From Pseudomonas gingeri (GTDB taxonomy: Bacteria; Pseudomonadota; Gammaproteobacteria; Pseudomonadales; Pseudomonadaceae), in assembly GCF_013386115.1 (NCBI RefSeq), contig NZ_JACAOR010000016.1, positions 24,114-88,113 on the forward strand: DNA of 64,000 nucleotides. Direction: 5' to 3'. The position numbers were made by a program, and so were the translations under genes. Position 1 is the first letter of the stretch; each line of letters begins with the position of its first letter. Shown here piece by piece: positions 1-7,938 of this stretch. A model generated the notes under the pieces. It searched no databases and was not told the origin of the DNA. It saw only the letters and a program-made list of their open reading frames with translations.

Positions 1-826
1 ATGGCAGTTCCCACAGGCCCGGGTTCTTCACCTTGCCGGAGAAGCCCATCAGCTTGGTGCCGTGGTCTTCGCTGCCTTCGCGGGCGAGGGACTTGTACCA
101 GTCGGTGCCGTTGCCGATGATCGCCGGTACGTTGCACAGGGTCTCGACGTTGTTCACGCAGGTCGGCTTGCCCCAGACGCCGACGGCGGCGGGGAAGGGC
201 GGCTTGGAGCGCGGGTTGGCACGACGGCCTTCGAGGGAGTTGATCAGTGCGGTTTCTTCACCGCAGATGTAGCGCCCGGCACCGGTGTGGACGAACAGCT
301 CGAAGTCGAAGCCGCTGCCGAGGATGTTCTTGCCCAGGAGACCGGCGGCCTTGGCTTCTTCCACGGCACGGTTGAGGTGCCTGGCGGCGGTGGTGTATTC
401 GCCACGCAGGAAGATGTAGCCGCGGTAGGTCTTCAGTGCACGGGCACTGATCAGCATGCCTTCGATCAGCAGATGGGGCAGTTGCTCCATCAGCATGCGG
501 TCTTTCCAGGTGTTGGGCTCCATCTCATCCGCGTTGCACAGCAGGTAGCGGATGTTCATGGATTCGTCTTTGGGCATCAGGCCCCATTTCACGCCGGTGG
601 GGAAGCCCGCACCGCCGCGACCCTTGAGGCCGGCGTCCTTGACCGTCTGGACGATATCGTCCTGGGACAGGTCGGCGAAGGCCTTGCGCGCGGCGGCATA
701 GCCGTCCTTCGCCTGGTATTCGTCGAGCCACACCGGCTCGGCGTCGTCGCGCAGGCGCCAGGTCAGCGGATGGGTTTCTGCCGAGCGCGCAATGCGGTTG
801 GCAGGGCCGAAGGAAGTCAGGGTCAT
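1..826 (-). CDS. nuoF: NADH-quinone oxidoreductase subunit F (partial, C-terminus off left edge)
   Basis: NuoF is the FMN- and NADH-binding peripheral-arm subunit of complex I. It takes hydride from NADH and passes electrons to the N3 4Fe-4S cluster. About 275 codons are present. The glycine-rich segment GRGGAGFPTG near residue 65 is the NADH/FMN-binding signature, and GAGRYICGEETAL near residue 180 is another family hallmark. The ATG at 826 overlaps the nuoE stop in an ATGA arrangement, so the two are translationally coupled. The gene runs leftward off the window, so the C-terminal cluster-ligating cysteines are not visible. Subunit identity is secure from sequence and from its place after nuoE. 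Confidence 0.97.
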   Translation of the reverse strand, partial: MTLTSFGPANRIARSAETHPLTWRLRDDAEPVWLDEYQAKDGYAAARKAFADLSQDDIVQTVKDAGLKGRGGAGFPTGVKWGLMPKDESMNIRYLLCNADEMEPNTWKDRMLMEQLPHLLIEGMLISARALKTYRGYIFLRGEYTTAARHLNRAVEEAKAAGLLGKNILGSGFDFELFVHTGAGRYICGEETALINSLEGRRANPRSKPPFPAAVGVWGKPTCVNNVETLCNVPAIIGNGTDWYKSLAREGSEDHGTKLMGFSGKVKNPGLWELP

Positions 827-1320
827 ACGTAGCCCTCCAGCAGTTTGGCAACGCCGGCTGGCTGGACGTCGCCGAAAGTGTCGTCGTCGATCATCAGTGC
901 CGGGGCCTTGTCGCAGTTGCCGAGGCAGCAGACGGGCAGCAGGGTGAAGCGGCCGTCGGCGGTGGTCTGACCCAGGCCGATGCCGAGCTTGCTCTGGATC
1001 TCGCTGACCACCGACTCGTGGCCGCCGATGTAGCAGACCATGCTGTCGCAGACGCGAATGATGTGACGACCTACCGGCTGGCGGAAGATCTGGCTGTAGA
1101 AGGTTGCTACGCCCTCGACGTCGCTGGCCGGGATGCCGAGGATCTCGCCGATGGCGTAGAGCGCGCCGTCAGGCACCCAGCCACGTTCCTTCTGGACGAT
1201 CTTCAGGGCTTCGATGGACGCCGCGCGCGGGTCTTCGTAGTGATGCAGCTCGTGCTCGATGGCCGAGCGCTCGGTTTCGCTGAGGGCGAAACGGTCTGTC
1301 TGGATAAGCGTGCTGTTCAT
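823..1320 (-). CDS. nuoE: NADH-quinone oxidoreductase subunit E
   Basis: This is the 165-residue thioredoxin-fold subunit of the NADH-dehydrogenase module, carrying the N1a [2Fe-2S] cluster. The four expected ligands are visible as a first pair in RVCDSMVC (near residues 90-95) and a second pair in CCLGNCDKAP (near 130-136). The protein has the usual length for the family. The ATG at 1320 lies 2 nt after the nuoCD stop, and the stop overlaps the nuoF start by 4 nt. The gene is therefore inside a tightly packed nuo operon transcribed leftward. Confidence 0.97.
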   Translation of the reverse strand: MNSTLIQTDRFALSETERSAIEHELHHYEDPRAASIEALKIVQKERGWVPDGALYAIGEILGIPASDVEGVATFYSQIFRQPVGRHIIRVCDSMVCYIGGHESVVSEIQSKLGIGLGQTTADGRFTLLPVCCLGNCDKAPALMIDDDTFGDVQPAGVAKLLEGYV

Positions 1321-1322
1321 GC

Positions 1323-3104
1323 TTAGCGGTCCACGTCGGCCATAACGAAGTCGATACTACCCAGGTACGCGATCAAGTCCGCGACCATGCTGCCGCGGAT
1401 CACCGAAGGGATCTGCTGCAGGTGCGGGAAGCTTGGGGTGCGAATCCGGGTGCGGTAGCTCATGGTGCCGCCATCGCTCGTCAGGTAATAACTGTTGATG
1501 CCCTTGGTCGCTTCGATCATCTGGAAGGATTCGTTGGCCGGCATGACCGGGCCCCACGAAACTTGCAGGAAGTGCGTGATCAGGGTCTCGATGTGCTGCA
1601 GCGTGCGCTCTTTCGGCGGCGGCGTGGTCAGCGGGTGATCCGCCTTGTACGGGCCTTCCGGCATGTTGCGCATGCACTGGTCGATGATCTTGATGCTCTG
1701 GCGCATCTCTTCGACGCGAACCATGCAGCGATCGTAGGCATCACCGTTGGCCGCCAGCGGTACTTCGAACTCGAAGTTCTCGTAGCCGGAGTACGGACGC
1801 GCCTTGCGCAGGTCGAAATCGCAACCGGTGGAACGCAGGCCGGCACCGGTGACGCCCCACTCCAGGGCTTCCTTGGTGTTGTAGGCGGCGACACCGATGG
1901 TCCGGCCCTTGAGGATACTATTCTGCAGGGCGGCCTTGGTGTACTCGTCGAGGCGTTTTGGCAGCCAGTCGACGAACTCCTTGACCAGCTTGTCCCAGCC
2001 GCGCGGCAAGTCGTGGGCGACACCGCCGATGCGGTACCAGGCCGGGTGCAGGCGGAAACCGGTGATGGCTTCGATCACCTTGTAGGCGCGCTGGCGGTCG
2101 GTGAAGGTGAAGAACACCGGGGTCATGGCGCCGACGTCCTGGATATAGGTACCCAGGAACAGCAGGTGGCTGGTGATCCGGAAGAACTCGGCCATCATGA
2201 TGCGGATGGTGTCGACGCGGTCCGGCACCTTGATCCCGGCCAGTTTCTCGACCGAGAGCACGTACGGCAGGTTGTTCATCACCCCGCCGAGGTAGTCGAT
2301 ACGGTCGGTGTAGGGGATGAAGCTGTGCCAGGACTGGCGCTCGGCCATCTTCTCGGCGCCACGGTGGTGGTAACCGATGTCCGGCACGCAGTCGACGATC
2401 TCTTCACCGTCCAGCTGCAGGATGATACGGAAGGCACCGTGGGCCGAAGGGTGGTTCGGGCCGAGGTTGAGGAACATGTAGTCCTCGTTGGCGCCAGACC
2501 GCTTCATGCCCCAGTCTTCCGGACGGAAGCGCGCGGCTTCTTCTTCAAGCTGCTGCTTGGCCAGGGTCAGGCTGTACGGATCGAATTCGGTCGCGCGGGC
2601 AGGGAAGTCCTTGCGCAGCGGGTGACCTTCCCAGGTCGGCGGCATCATGATGCGCGACAGGTGCGGGTGACCTTTGAAGTCGATGCCGAACATGTCCCAG
2701 ACTTCACGTTCGTTCCAGTTGGCATTCGGCCAGATGCTGGTGACGCTCGGCAGGCTGAGGTCGCTTTCGGACAAGGCGACCTTGATCATCACGTCACTAT
2801 TACGCTCGATCGAGAGCAGGTGATAGAAGACGCTGAAATCGGCGGCCGGCAGGCCCTGACGCTTGGTGCGCAGACGCTCGTCCACGCCGTGCAGGTCATA
2901 GAGCATGACGTACGGCTTGGGCAGGTTGCGCAGGAAGGTCAGGACTTCGACGAGTTTGGCACGGCTTACCCACAGTACCGGCATGCCGGTGCGGGTGGCC
3001 TGGGCGGTGAACGCCTCGGGGCCAAAACGGTTGTTCAGTTCGACGACCACATCCTGGTCGTCTGCCTTGTAAGGCGGGATGTACAGAGCACTGCCTGTAG
3101 TCAT
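1323..3104 (-). CDS. nuoC: NADH-quinone oxidoreductase fused subunit C/D
   Basis: This 593-residue fusion of NuoC (about residues 1-190, 30-kDa subunit) and NuoD (about 210-593, 49-kDa subunit) belongs to the Q-reducing module of complex I. The NuoC signature appears in the segment REVWDMFGIDFKGHP. The NuoD part carries GPNHPSAHG and the C-terminal IGSIDFVMADVDR-type ending. A fused nuoCD is normal for enterobacteria and Pseudomonas, so the fusion is not a novelty. The ATG at 3104 lies 73 nt downstream of nuoB, the largest internal gap in the operon visible here. Confidence 0.97.
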   Translation of the reverse strand: MTTGSALYIPPYKADDQDVVVELNNRFGPEAFTAQATRTGMPVLWVSRAKLVEVLTFLRNLPKPYVMLYDLHGVDERLRTKRQGLPAADFSVFYHLLSIERNSDVMIKVALSESDLSLPSVTSIWPNANWNEREVWDMFGIDFKGHPHLSRIMMPPTWEGHPLRKDFPARATEFDPYSLTLAKQQLEEEAARFRPEDWGMKRSGANEDYMFLNLGPNHPSAHGAFRIILQLDGEEIVDCVPDIGYHHRGAEKMAERQSWHSFIPYTDRIDYLGGVMNNLPYVLSVEKLAGIKVPDRVDTIRIMMAEFFRITSHLLFLGTYIQDVGAMTPVFFTFTDRQRAYKVIEAITGFRLHPAWYRIGGVAHDLPRGWDKLVKEFVDWLPKRLDEYTKAALQNSILKGRTIGVAAYNTKEALEWGVTGAGLRSTGCDFDLRKARPYSGYENFEFEVPLAANGDAYDRCMVRVEEMRQSIKIIDQCMRNMPEGPYKADHPLTTPPPKERTLQHIETLITHFLQVSWGPVMPANESFQMIEATKGINSYYLTSDGGTMSYRTRIRTPSFPHLQQIPSVIRGSMVADLIAYLGSIDFVMADVDR

Positions 3105-3177
3105 GGTTTTTTATCGCTTTCGGTCAACGTAAAGAATGAAGCCAGGTACTCGTTTCTTTATAAGAAGCAGGACTGGA

Positions 3178-3852
3178 TCAGACTTCGTCGGGGCTGCGCA
3201 GGTTGGTTACCTGAATACGCTGTTCGCGGCGCTGTTCCTTTTGCGACGGCATCTCGGCGCGATACACGCCTTGGTCACCGACGACCCAGGAAAGTGGGCG
3301 ACGCTCCTGGCCAATCGACTCTTGCAAGAGCATCAAGCCTTGCAGGAAAGCCTCGGGGCGGGGCGGGCAGCCAGGCACGTAGACGTCCACGGGCAGGAAC
3401 TTGTCCACCCCCTGAACGACGGAGTAGATGTCGTACATGCCACCGGAGTTGGCACACGAACCCATGGAAATCACCCACTTCGGTTCGAGCATCTGCTCGT
3501 ACAGGCGCTGGATGATCGGGGCCATCTTCACGAAGCAGGTCCCGGCAATAACCATGAAGTCGGCCTGGCGTGGTGATGCCCGGATAACTTCGGCGCCGAA
3601 GCGTGCGATATCGTGGGGTGCCGTGAAGGCAGTGGTCATTTCCACGTAGCAGCAGGACAGGCCGAAGTTGTACGGCCACAGGGAGTTCTTGCGCCCCCAG
3701 TTGACCGCGCCGCTCAGCACGTCTTCCAGCTTGCCCATGAAAATGTTCTTGTGGACTTGATCTTCTAACGGATCGGAAACGGTTTCCCGTTCGCCGATCG
3801 GATACTGCTCGTTAGGAGCGTCCGGGTCGATTCTGGTGAGATTGTATTGCAT
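3178..3852 (-). CDS. nuoB: NADH-quinone oxidoreductase subunit B
   Basis: NuoB is the PSST/20-kDa subunit that holds the terminal N2 4Fe-4S cluster beside the quinone site. Its ligands are visible in LSCCYVEM, in the GTC motif, in MGSCANSGGMYD and in VPGCPPRPE. A TTG two codons upstream (3858) is in frame, but the ATG at 3852 gives the 224-residue protein usual for Pseudomonas and is preferred. The gene begins 10 nt after the nuoA stop, so it is co-transcribed with it. Confidence 0.96.
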   Translation of the reverse strand: MQYNLTRIDPDAPNEQYPIGERETVSDPLEDQVHKNIFMGKLEDVLSGAVNWGRKNSLWPYNFGLSCCYVEMTTAFTAPHDIARFGAEVIRASPRQADFMVIAGTCFVKMAPIIQRLYEQMLEPKWVISMGSCANSGGMYDIYSVVQGVDKFLPVDVYVPGCPPRPEAFLQGLMLLQESIGQERRPLSWVVGDQGVYRAEMPSQKEQRREQRIQVTNLRSPDEV

Positions 3853-3862
3853 TGCCAAAGCC

Positions 3863-4276
3863 TCATTGTTTCAGCTTCGCCTGCCGCTTCTGACGAGCTT
3901 GCGGAGCCCAATCAAGCGCCCCCACTCGGTAAAGGTAGACAAGACCTGCCAACAGAATTGCTATGAAAACGAGAGCTTCGACGAATCCGGTCCAGCCGCT
4001 TTCGCGGACGGACACAGACCATGCAAAGAGAAAGAGGGCTTCGATATCGAAGATCACGAACAGCATCGCGACCAGATAGAATTTGGCTGAGAGCCGCAAG
4101 CGGGCGCTACCGGTAGGCAGCATGCCGGACTCGAACGGTTCGTTTTTGCTGCGTCCCCAGGCTTTTGACCCGAGAAGGCTGGAAAGACCGAGCATGAAGG
4201 CACAGAGGCCGACGACGCCGAGCAGGAAAATGGCAAAGCCCCAGTTGTGGGCCATGAGTCCGGTCGCTTCGGTCAT
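3863..4276 (-). CDS. nuoA: NADH-quinone oxidoreductase subunit A
   Basis: This is the 137-residue membrane subunit at the junction of the two complex I arms. Three hydrophobic helices are visible, at about residues 12-34, 67-88 and 97-118. The conserved motif KNEPFESGM lies in the loop between helices 1 and 2 that borders the quinone channel, and the acidic run FDIEALFLFAWS is also typical. It is the first gene of the leftward nuo operon. On the minus strand AAGGA lies 8 nt before the ATG at 4276. The C-terminal tail is rich in lysine and glutamine. Confidence 0.96.
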   Translation of the reverse strand: MTEATGLMAHNWGFAIFLLGVVGLCAFMLGLSSLLGSKAWGRSKNEPFESGMLPTGSARLRLSAKFYLVAMLFVIFDIEALFLFAWSVSVRESGWTGFVEALVFIAILLAGLVYLYRVGALDWAPQARQKRQAKLKQ

Positions 4277-4690
4277 GCGGGTAATCCTTAACAGAGAGCA
4301 AGGGTCTCTGAGCTTGAAAAAGAAACAAAGCAGTGACGATATGTCGCAGCGCGATCAATCCCGGTGATTTTATGGCTAAACACCCGGCAAGTAAAATTCC
4401 TATAGCGAAATTATTTAATGGAATAAGGACATAACGACCTCTGGAGGGCCCGCAGGCCATACGCTGCGGGCATTAGGTGGCTTTTGGTTAATTATGTTTT
4501 ATCCGGGCTGTAATGAACAAAGCGTTTGTTAAATGATAATTAATATCGTTTAGGGTGGTCTTGATAACAGTCACCGGCGGCCCTGATGTTTCCAGTTGCC
4601 TTATATAGTAGACCGATGAAAGTTGCGGGGAGGGCTGTTTTAGCGAGTTCTGTCGGTGTACGGGCTGCCCTGGATCAATACCTTGCGCAA
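4277..4690. other. Intergenic region upstream of nuoA (nuo leader and promoter)
   Basis: About 400 bases between nuoA and the aceA terminator hold no credible gene. The stretch 4480-4560 is much more AT-rich than its surroundings and must contain the nuo promoter, transcribed leftward. On the minus strand TTATCA (4566-4561) and ATTAAT (4543-4538) are 17 nt apart and could be -35 and -10 hexamers, but both matches are modest. A Fur-like 19-mer overlaps this position and is listed separately. Confidence 0.4.
4529..4547. promoter_or_regulatory. Possible Fur box upstream of the nuo operon
   Basis: The 19-mer TTAAATGATAATTAATATC matches the classical 19-bp Fur consensus at 14 of 19 positions, including an uninterrupted AATGATAAT core. 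It lies about 250 bp upstream of nuoA in the AT-rich part of the intergenic region and overlaps a possible -10 element. Iron control of an Fe-S-rich complex would make sense, but AT-rich DNA gives chance matches and no binding evidence is available. Confidence 0.25.
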
Positions 4691-4717
4691 AAAAATGCCC
4701 CGAACCAGTCGGGGCAT
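4689..4717 (-). terminator. Rho-independent terminator of aceA
   Basis: Arms ATGCCCC (4695-4701) and GGGGCAT (4711-4717) form a 7-bp stem. On the minus strand it is followed by an uninterrupted T tract (4695-4689). It lies 60 nt downstream of the aceA stop. Confidence 0.85.
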
Positions 4718-4778
4718 CAGTTTTTCAGGCATTCCAGTTAGGTTTTACAAGGCCTGGAATGGCCGCTTGCTCGGTCAC

Positions 4779-6104
4779 TCAGTGGAACTGCTCTTCTTCG
4801 GTCGAACCGGTCAGCGCGGTCACCGAGGACGATCCGCCCTGGATCACGGTGGTCATGTCGTCGAAGTAGCCGGTGCCCACTTCCTGCTGGTGCGCCACGA
4901 AGGTGTAGCCCTTGGCGGCGTCGGCGAACTCCTGCTCCTGCAGCTTGACGTAGGCGGTCATGTCGTTGCGGGCGTAGTCGTGCGCCAGGTTGAACATGCT
5001 GTGCCACATGTTGTGGATACCCGCCAGGGTGATGAACTGGTGCTTGTAGCCCATGGCCGACAGTTCGCGCTGGAACTTGGCGATGGTCGCGTCGTCCAGG
5101 TTCTTCTTCCAGTTGAAGGAAGGCGAGCAGTTGTAGGACAGGATCTGGTCCGGGTATTCCTTCTTGATCGCTTCGGCGAAGCGACGGGCCTCGTCCAGGT
5201 CCGGCTTGGCGGTTTCGCACCAGATCAGGTCGGCGTACGGCGCGTAGGCCAGGCCGCGAGCGATGGCCTGGTCGAGGCCGGCACGGACCTTGTAGAAGCC
5301 TTCCTGGGTGCGGGTACCGGTCACGAACGGCTGATCGTACGGGTCGCAGTCGGAGGTCAGCAGGTCGGCTGCGTTGGCGTCGGTACGGGCCAGGATGATG
5401 GTCGGTACGCCGGCGACGTCAGCGGCTAGGCGGGCAGCAGTCAGCTTCTGCACGGCTTCCTGGGTCGGTACCAGGACCTTGCCGCCCATGTGGCCGCATT
5501 TCTTCACGGAGGCCAGCTGGTCTTCGAAGTGCACGCCAGCGGCGCCCGCCTCGATCATGCTCTTCATCAGCTCGTAGGCGTTCAGGACACCGCCGAAACC
5601 GGCCTCGGCGTCGGCCACGATCGGTGCGAAGTAGTCGATGTAGCCATCGTCGCCCGGGTTCTTGCCGGCTTTCCACTGGATCTGGTCGGCGCGACGGAAC
5701 GAGTTGTTGATGCGCTTGACCACGGTCGGTACGGAGTCCACCGGGTACAGCGACTGGTCAGGGTACATCGACTCGGCGGAGTTGTTGTCCGCGGCCACTT
5801 GCCAGCCCGACAGGTAGATCGCCTGGATACCGGCCTTGACTTGTTGCACGGCCTGGCCGCCGGTCAGGGCGCCCATGCAGTTGACGAAGTCCTTGTCCGG
5901 ACGGAAGGACGGCTTGGCGCCCTGGGTGACCAGGTTCCACAGCTTCTCGGCGCCCATGCGGGCCAGGGTGTGCTCGGGTTGAACCGAACCACGCAGGCGG
6001 ACCACGTCAGCGGCGGAGTAAGTGCGTGTCACGCCTTTCCAGCGCGGGTTTTCAGCCCAGTCTTTTTCAAGGGCTGCAATTTGCTGTTCGCGTGTCAGTG
6101 CCAT
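4779..6104 (-). CDS. aceA: Isocitrate lyase
   Basis: Isocitrate lyase cleaves isocitrate to glyoxylate and succinate in the glyoxylate shunt, allowing growth on acetate and fatty acids. The active-site loop KKCGHMGGK is at residues 201-209 with catalytic Cys203. The ATG at 6104 gives 441 residues, the usual length of the short Pseudomonas AceA; an in-frame extension to 6176 is not expected to be used. On the minus strand GAGG precedes the start at about 9 nt. The gene is monocistronic, with its own terminator and a roughly 500-bp upstream region that carries a strong palindrome. Confidence 0.97.
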   Translation of the reverse strand: MALTREQQIAALEKDWAENPRWKGVTRTYSAADVVRLRGSVQPEHTLARMGAEKLWNLVTQGAKPSFRPDKDFVNCMGALTGGQAVQQVKAGIQAIYLSGWQVAADNNSAESMYPDQSLYPVDSVPTVVKRINNSFRRADQIQWKAGKNPGDDGYIDYFAPIVADAEAGFGGVLNAYELMKSMIEAGAAGVHFEDQLASVKKCGHMGGKVLVPTQEAVQKLTAARLAADVAGVPTIILARTDANAADLLTSDCDPYDQPFVTGTRTQEGFYKVRAGLDQAIARGLAYAPYADLIWCETAKPDLDEARRFAEAIKKEYPDQILSYNCSPSFNWKKNLDDATIAKFQRELSAMGYKHQFITLAGIHNMWHSMFNLAHDYARNDMTAYVKLQEQEFADAAKGYTFVAHQQEVGTGYFDDMTTVIQGGSSSVTALTGSTEEEQFH

Positions 6105-6511
6105 GGAGATAAACCTCGTCGCGTCTTTTGTAAAAAGTCGTTCTTGGGTGGGAAATTCATGCTCCGCCGCAGGCACGACATGTGCAGACGGCTGCTCGCT
6201 GACCAGAAGCTTAGGCGCTCAGGTGCGGTCTGGCGGGGAAGGCGACGATTGAACGATGGGCTCAAGGGGGAAAGTGAGCGAGGCGAGGGCGATCCTTCGG
6301 GCGCATTGGGGCGTCGTGGGCCTTCGTGCGGACTTCGGAGTTCTTGCCGTTCTACCTATTACGCTTCCGTCCCTCGGGACAACTTCGTTCCAGTCGCAAC
6401 CTCGTCAAACACGCCTTGTGGGCGGTACAGACACGAATCGGCTCAGGTGGGTAGGTTAGAGCGGCGATCCGAAGGCCCTTGCCAGGGCCCCTGATTAGCG
6501 GGAGCGAGGCC
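6105..6511 (-). promoter_or_regulatory. Long untranslated region upstream of aceA
   Basis: About 400 bases between aceA and its candidate promoter contain no convincing gene. Short frames here lack ribosome-binding sites and family resemblance. The DNA is structured: GGCCCT (6474-6479) and AGGGCC (6484-6489) form a 6-bp stem with a 4-nt loop. If the promoter at 6512-6540 is used, the aceA mRNA would carry a leader of nearly 400 nt, or the interval could hold a separate small RNA. Neither can be settled from sequence alone. Confidence 0.4.
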
Positions 6512-6540
6512 ATCATGCCTTCGGTTTTTTGGCTCGTCAA
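6512..6540 (-). promoter_or_regulatory. Candidate aceA promoter
   Basis: On the minus strand TTGACG (6540-6535) and CATGAT (6517-6512) are separated by exactly 17 nt, which fits sigma-70 -35 and -10 elements (5/6 and 4/6 matches). The palindrome at 6547-6572 ends 6 nt upstream of the -35, a natural place for a regulator of this promoter. Confidence 0.4.
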
Positions 6541-6546
6541 ACGTTT

Positions 6547-6572
6547 TGTAGTGCTTTTTTCAAAGCACTACA
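6547..6572. promoter_or_regulatory. 11-bp-arm palindrome, candidate operator for aceA
   Basis: Perfect 11-bp arms TGTAGTGCTTT (6547-6557) and AAAGCACTACA (6562-6572) flank a 4-nt centre. The downstream base run on either strand is not a T tract, so this is not an ordinary terminator of the neighbouring leftward gene. It sits directly upstream of the candidate aceA -35. In Pseudomonas, aceA is known to be controlled by the RpiR-family regulator RccR, which binds inverted repeats. Assigning this site to RccR is inference. Confidence 0.5.
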
Positions 6573-6612
6573 TCTTTGGTCTAATACGACTCGTCGGTCA
6601 GTTTTCGGGGCT

Positions 6613-7374
6613 TCAGTCCAGGGTGTCGACTTTCACCCGCAAAGTCATGTCGTTACGGCTGGAGGTAGAGTAGCTGCGGGTTAGCGCCTGGCGGTCGGCC
6701 TGGCTCTGGCCGTTGACGCCCGCCAGGGTGATCCACTGGCCGAGCGGTCCGCTGACGGTTGTGTCGGTGCTTTGCACGTTCACTACATCCTGACGCTCCT
6801 GGCTCATCCGGTCACGATTGGTACTGATGGCCAGGTGCACGACGTTTCCGGTGACGCTGGCGGTGACGTAGAACCCCTGGGTGACGTTGCGATACTGGGT
6901 CTGGGTCTGTGGCCGGCCATAGGCGTCGAGCTGTCCGGTACTGCTGGTCAGCGGCACGCTCTGGCCCACCTGGATCAGGGCCGGGGTGCCTTCGCTGGCC
7001 TGAACCTGCTGGATGCCGCCGTCGCGGCTGTCGGTGCTGCGGCTGATGATGCGGGTCTGGCCCTGGCCGTTGATCGAGTAGCCCTGGGCGCCCTGGTCGT
7101 TGTTCTCGCTGGTATCGACGCTGATCAGCAGGCGTTTGGCGGGCTTGTCCAGTTGGCCGAGGAAATCACGCAGTTCGTTGATCTTGCCGGGCTCGGCGTT
7201 GACGATCAGCTGGTTCTGATAGGCGCTGACCTTGCCGTCCTGGCCGAGGAAATTCTGCGCGACAGGCAGCAGGTCGCTGCTGGTGCGGTAGTTCAGGGGG
7301 ATGATTTCAGTGGCTGCCTGGGCGCTGAAGGCACAGGCCAGCAGCAGGCCGCTGAAGAGGGTGCGTAGGGACAT
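6613..7374 (-). CDS. Periplasmic secretin-N-domain (NolW-like) protein
   Basis: This 253-residue protein has a clear signal peptide: basic start, a hydrophobic run at residues 6-19 and a cleavage site after AQA. The mature N-terminal part, about residues 22-80, looks like the short secretin/TonB N0 fold (IIPLNYRTSSDLLPVAQNFL, then a strand-turn segment ending RDFLGQLDKP). The C-terminal part has the VGQSVPL and RNVTQGFYVTASV pattern of secretin-type beta domains but is too short for a pore. The ATG at 7374 is chosen because GGAG precedes it on the minus strand and the signal peptide begins there. The role is unknown; it may belong to a pilus or secretion accessory family. Confidence 0.75.
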   Translation of the reverse strand: MSLRTLFSGLLLACAFSAQAATEIIPLNYRTSSDLLPVAQNFLGQDGKVSAYQNQLIVNAEPGKINELRDFLGQLDKPAKRLLISVDTSENNDQGAQGYSINGQGQTRIISRSTDSRDGGIQQVQASEGTPALIQVGQSVPLTSSTGQLDAYGRPQTQTQYRNVTQGFYVTASVTGNVVHLAISTNRDRMSQERQDVVNVQSTDTTVSGPLGQWITLAGVNGQSQADRQALTRSYSTSSRNDMTLRVKVDTLD

Positions 7375-7460
7375 GTCCGTTATCTCCGCGTTGGACTGGG
7401 CAATGCATTGAGTTTGACAGTTTCTCGGCTGTTGGTGGGTCAAGTTGAATCGCCCACGGC

Positions 7461-7485
7461 AAAACGCCCCGGAGACGGGGCGTTT
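7461..7485. terminator. Bidirectional rho-independent terminator
   Basis: A GC-rich stem AACGCCCC / GGGGCGTT around GGAGAC has an A run on its left and a T run on its right, so it can act on both strands. It ends the leftward roxA-GNAT unit. Confidence 0.85.
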
Positions 7486-7512
7486 TTGGGGAGAGTGTTA
7501 TCGGTGGGAGTC

Positions 7513-7938
7513 TCAGGCGGAACCGCGCACCATGTCGACGTGGGGAATCCCGGCTTCGAGAAACTCCTCGCTGACGATGCTGAAGCCATGCCGTTCATAG
7601 AACGCCGTGGCCTGCACCTGGGCGCTGAGCATCTGTTGCTTGAGGCCGCGTTTCTCGGCTTCGCCGATCGTCGCCTGCAGCAGTGCGTCACCGACCTTCA
7701 ACCCGCGCCAGTCGCGCAGGACCGAGACGCGCCCGATGTGCCCGTCGGGCAGCAGGCGCGCGGTACCGATCGGGAAGTCGCCCTCGAACGCCAGGAAATG
7801 CACGGCGCTGGCGTCTTCGGCGTCCCACTCGAGTTCCGGCGGCACGGCTTGTTCGGCAATGAAGACCGATTCACGAATGCGCCGAATCTCGGCGTTATCC
7901 TTTTGCCAGTCCGCGACACGTACGTGAATTCTATTCAT
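7513..7938 (-). CDS. GNAT family N-acetyltransferase
   Basis: This 141-residue protein has the GNAT fold: acyl-CoA-binding motif A around GRVSVLRDWRGLKVGDALLQ (residues about 71-90) and a C-terminal AFYERHGF motif. It resembles the ElaA-like small acetyltransferases found in many bacteria. The ATG at 7938 lies inside the end of roxA (8-nt overlap), so the two are probably translated from one message. The substrate cannot be deduced from sequence. Confidence 0.85.
   Translation of the reverse strand: MNRIHVRVADWQKDNAEIRRIRESVFIAEQAVPPELEWDAEDASAVHFLAFEGDFPIGTARLLPDGHIGRVSVLRDWRGLKVGDALLQATIGEAEKRGLKQQMLSAQVQATAFYERHGFSIVSEEFLEAGIPHVDMVRGSA

Noticed and set aside
1323..3104. The nuoC-nuoD fusion as a novelty
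   Set aside because: Fused nuoCD is the normal state in Pseudomonas and enterobacteria.
1422..3515. A 697-codon plus-strand frame opposite nuoCD and nuoB
   Set aside because: It covers conserved nuo genes in antisense, with the same Asp/His/Val/Gly-biased shadow composition and no start site.
6105..6511. Short frames in the aceA upstream region as genes
   Set aside because: They overlap one another on both strands, lack ribosome-binding sites and show no family resemblance; they are better explained as leader DNA.
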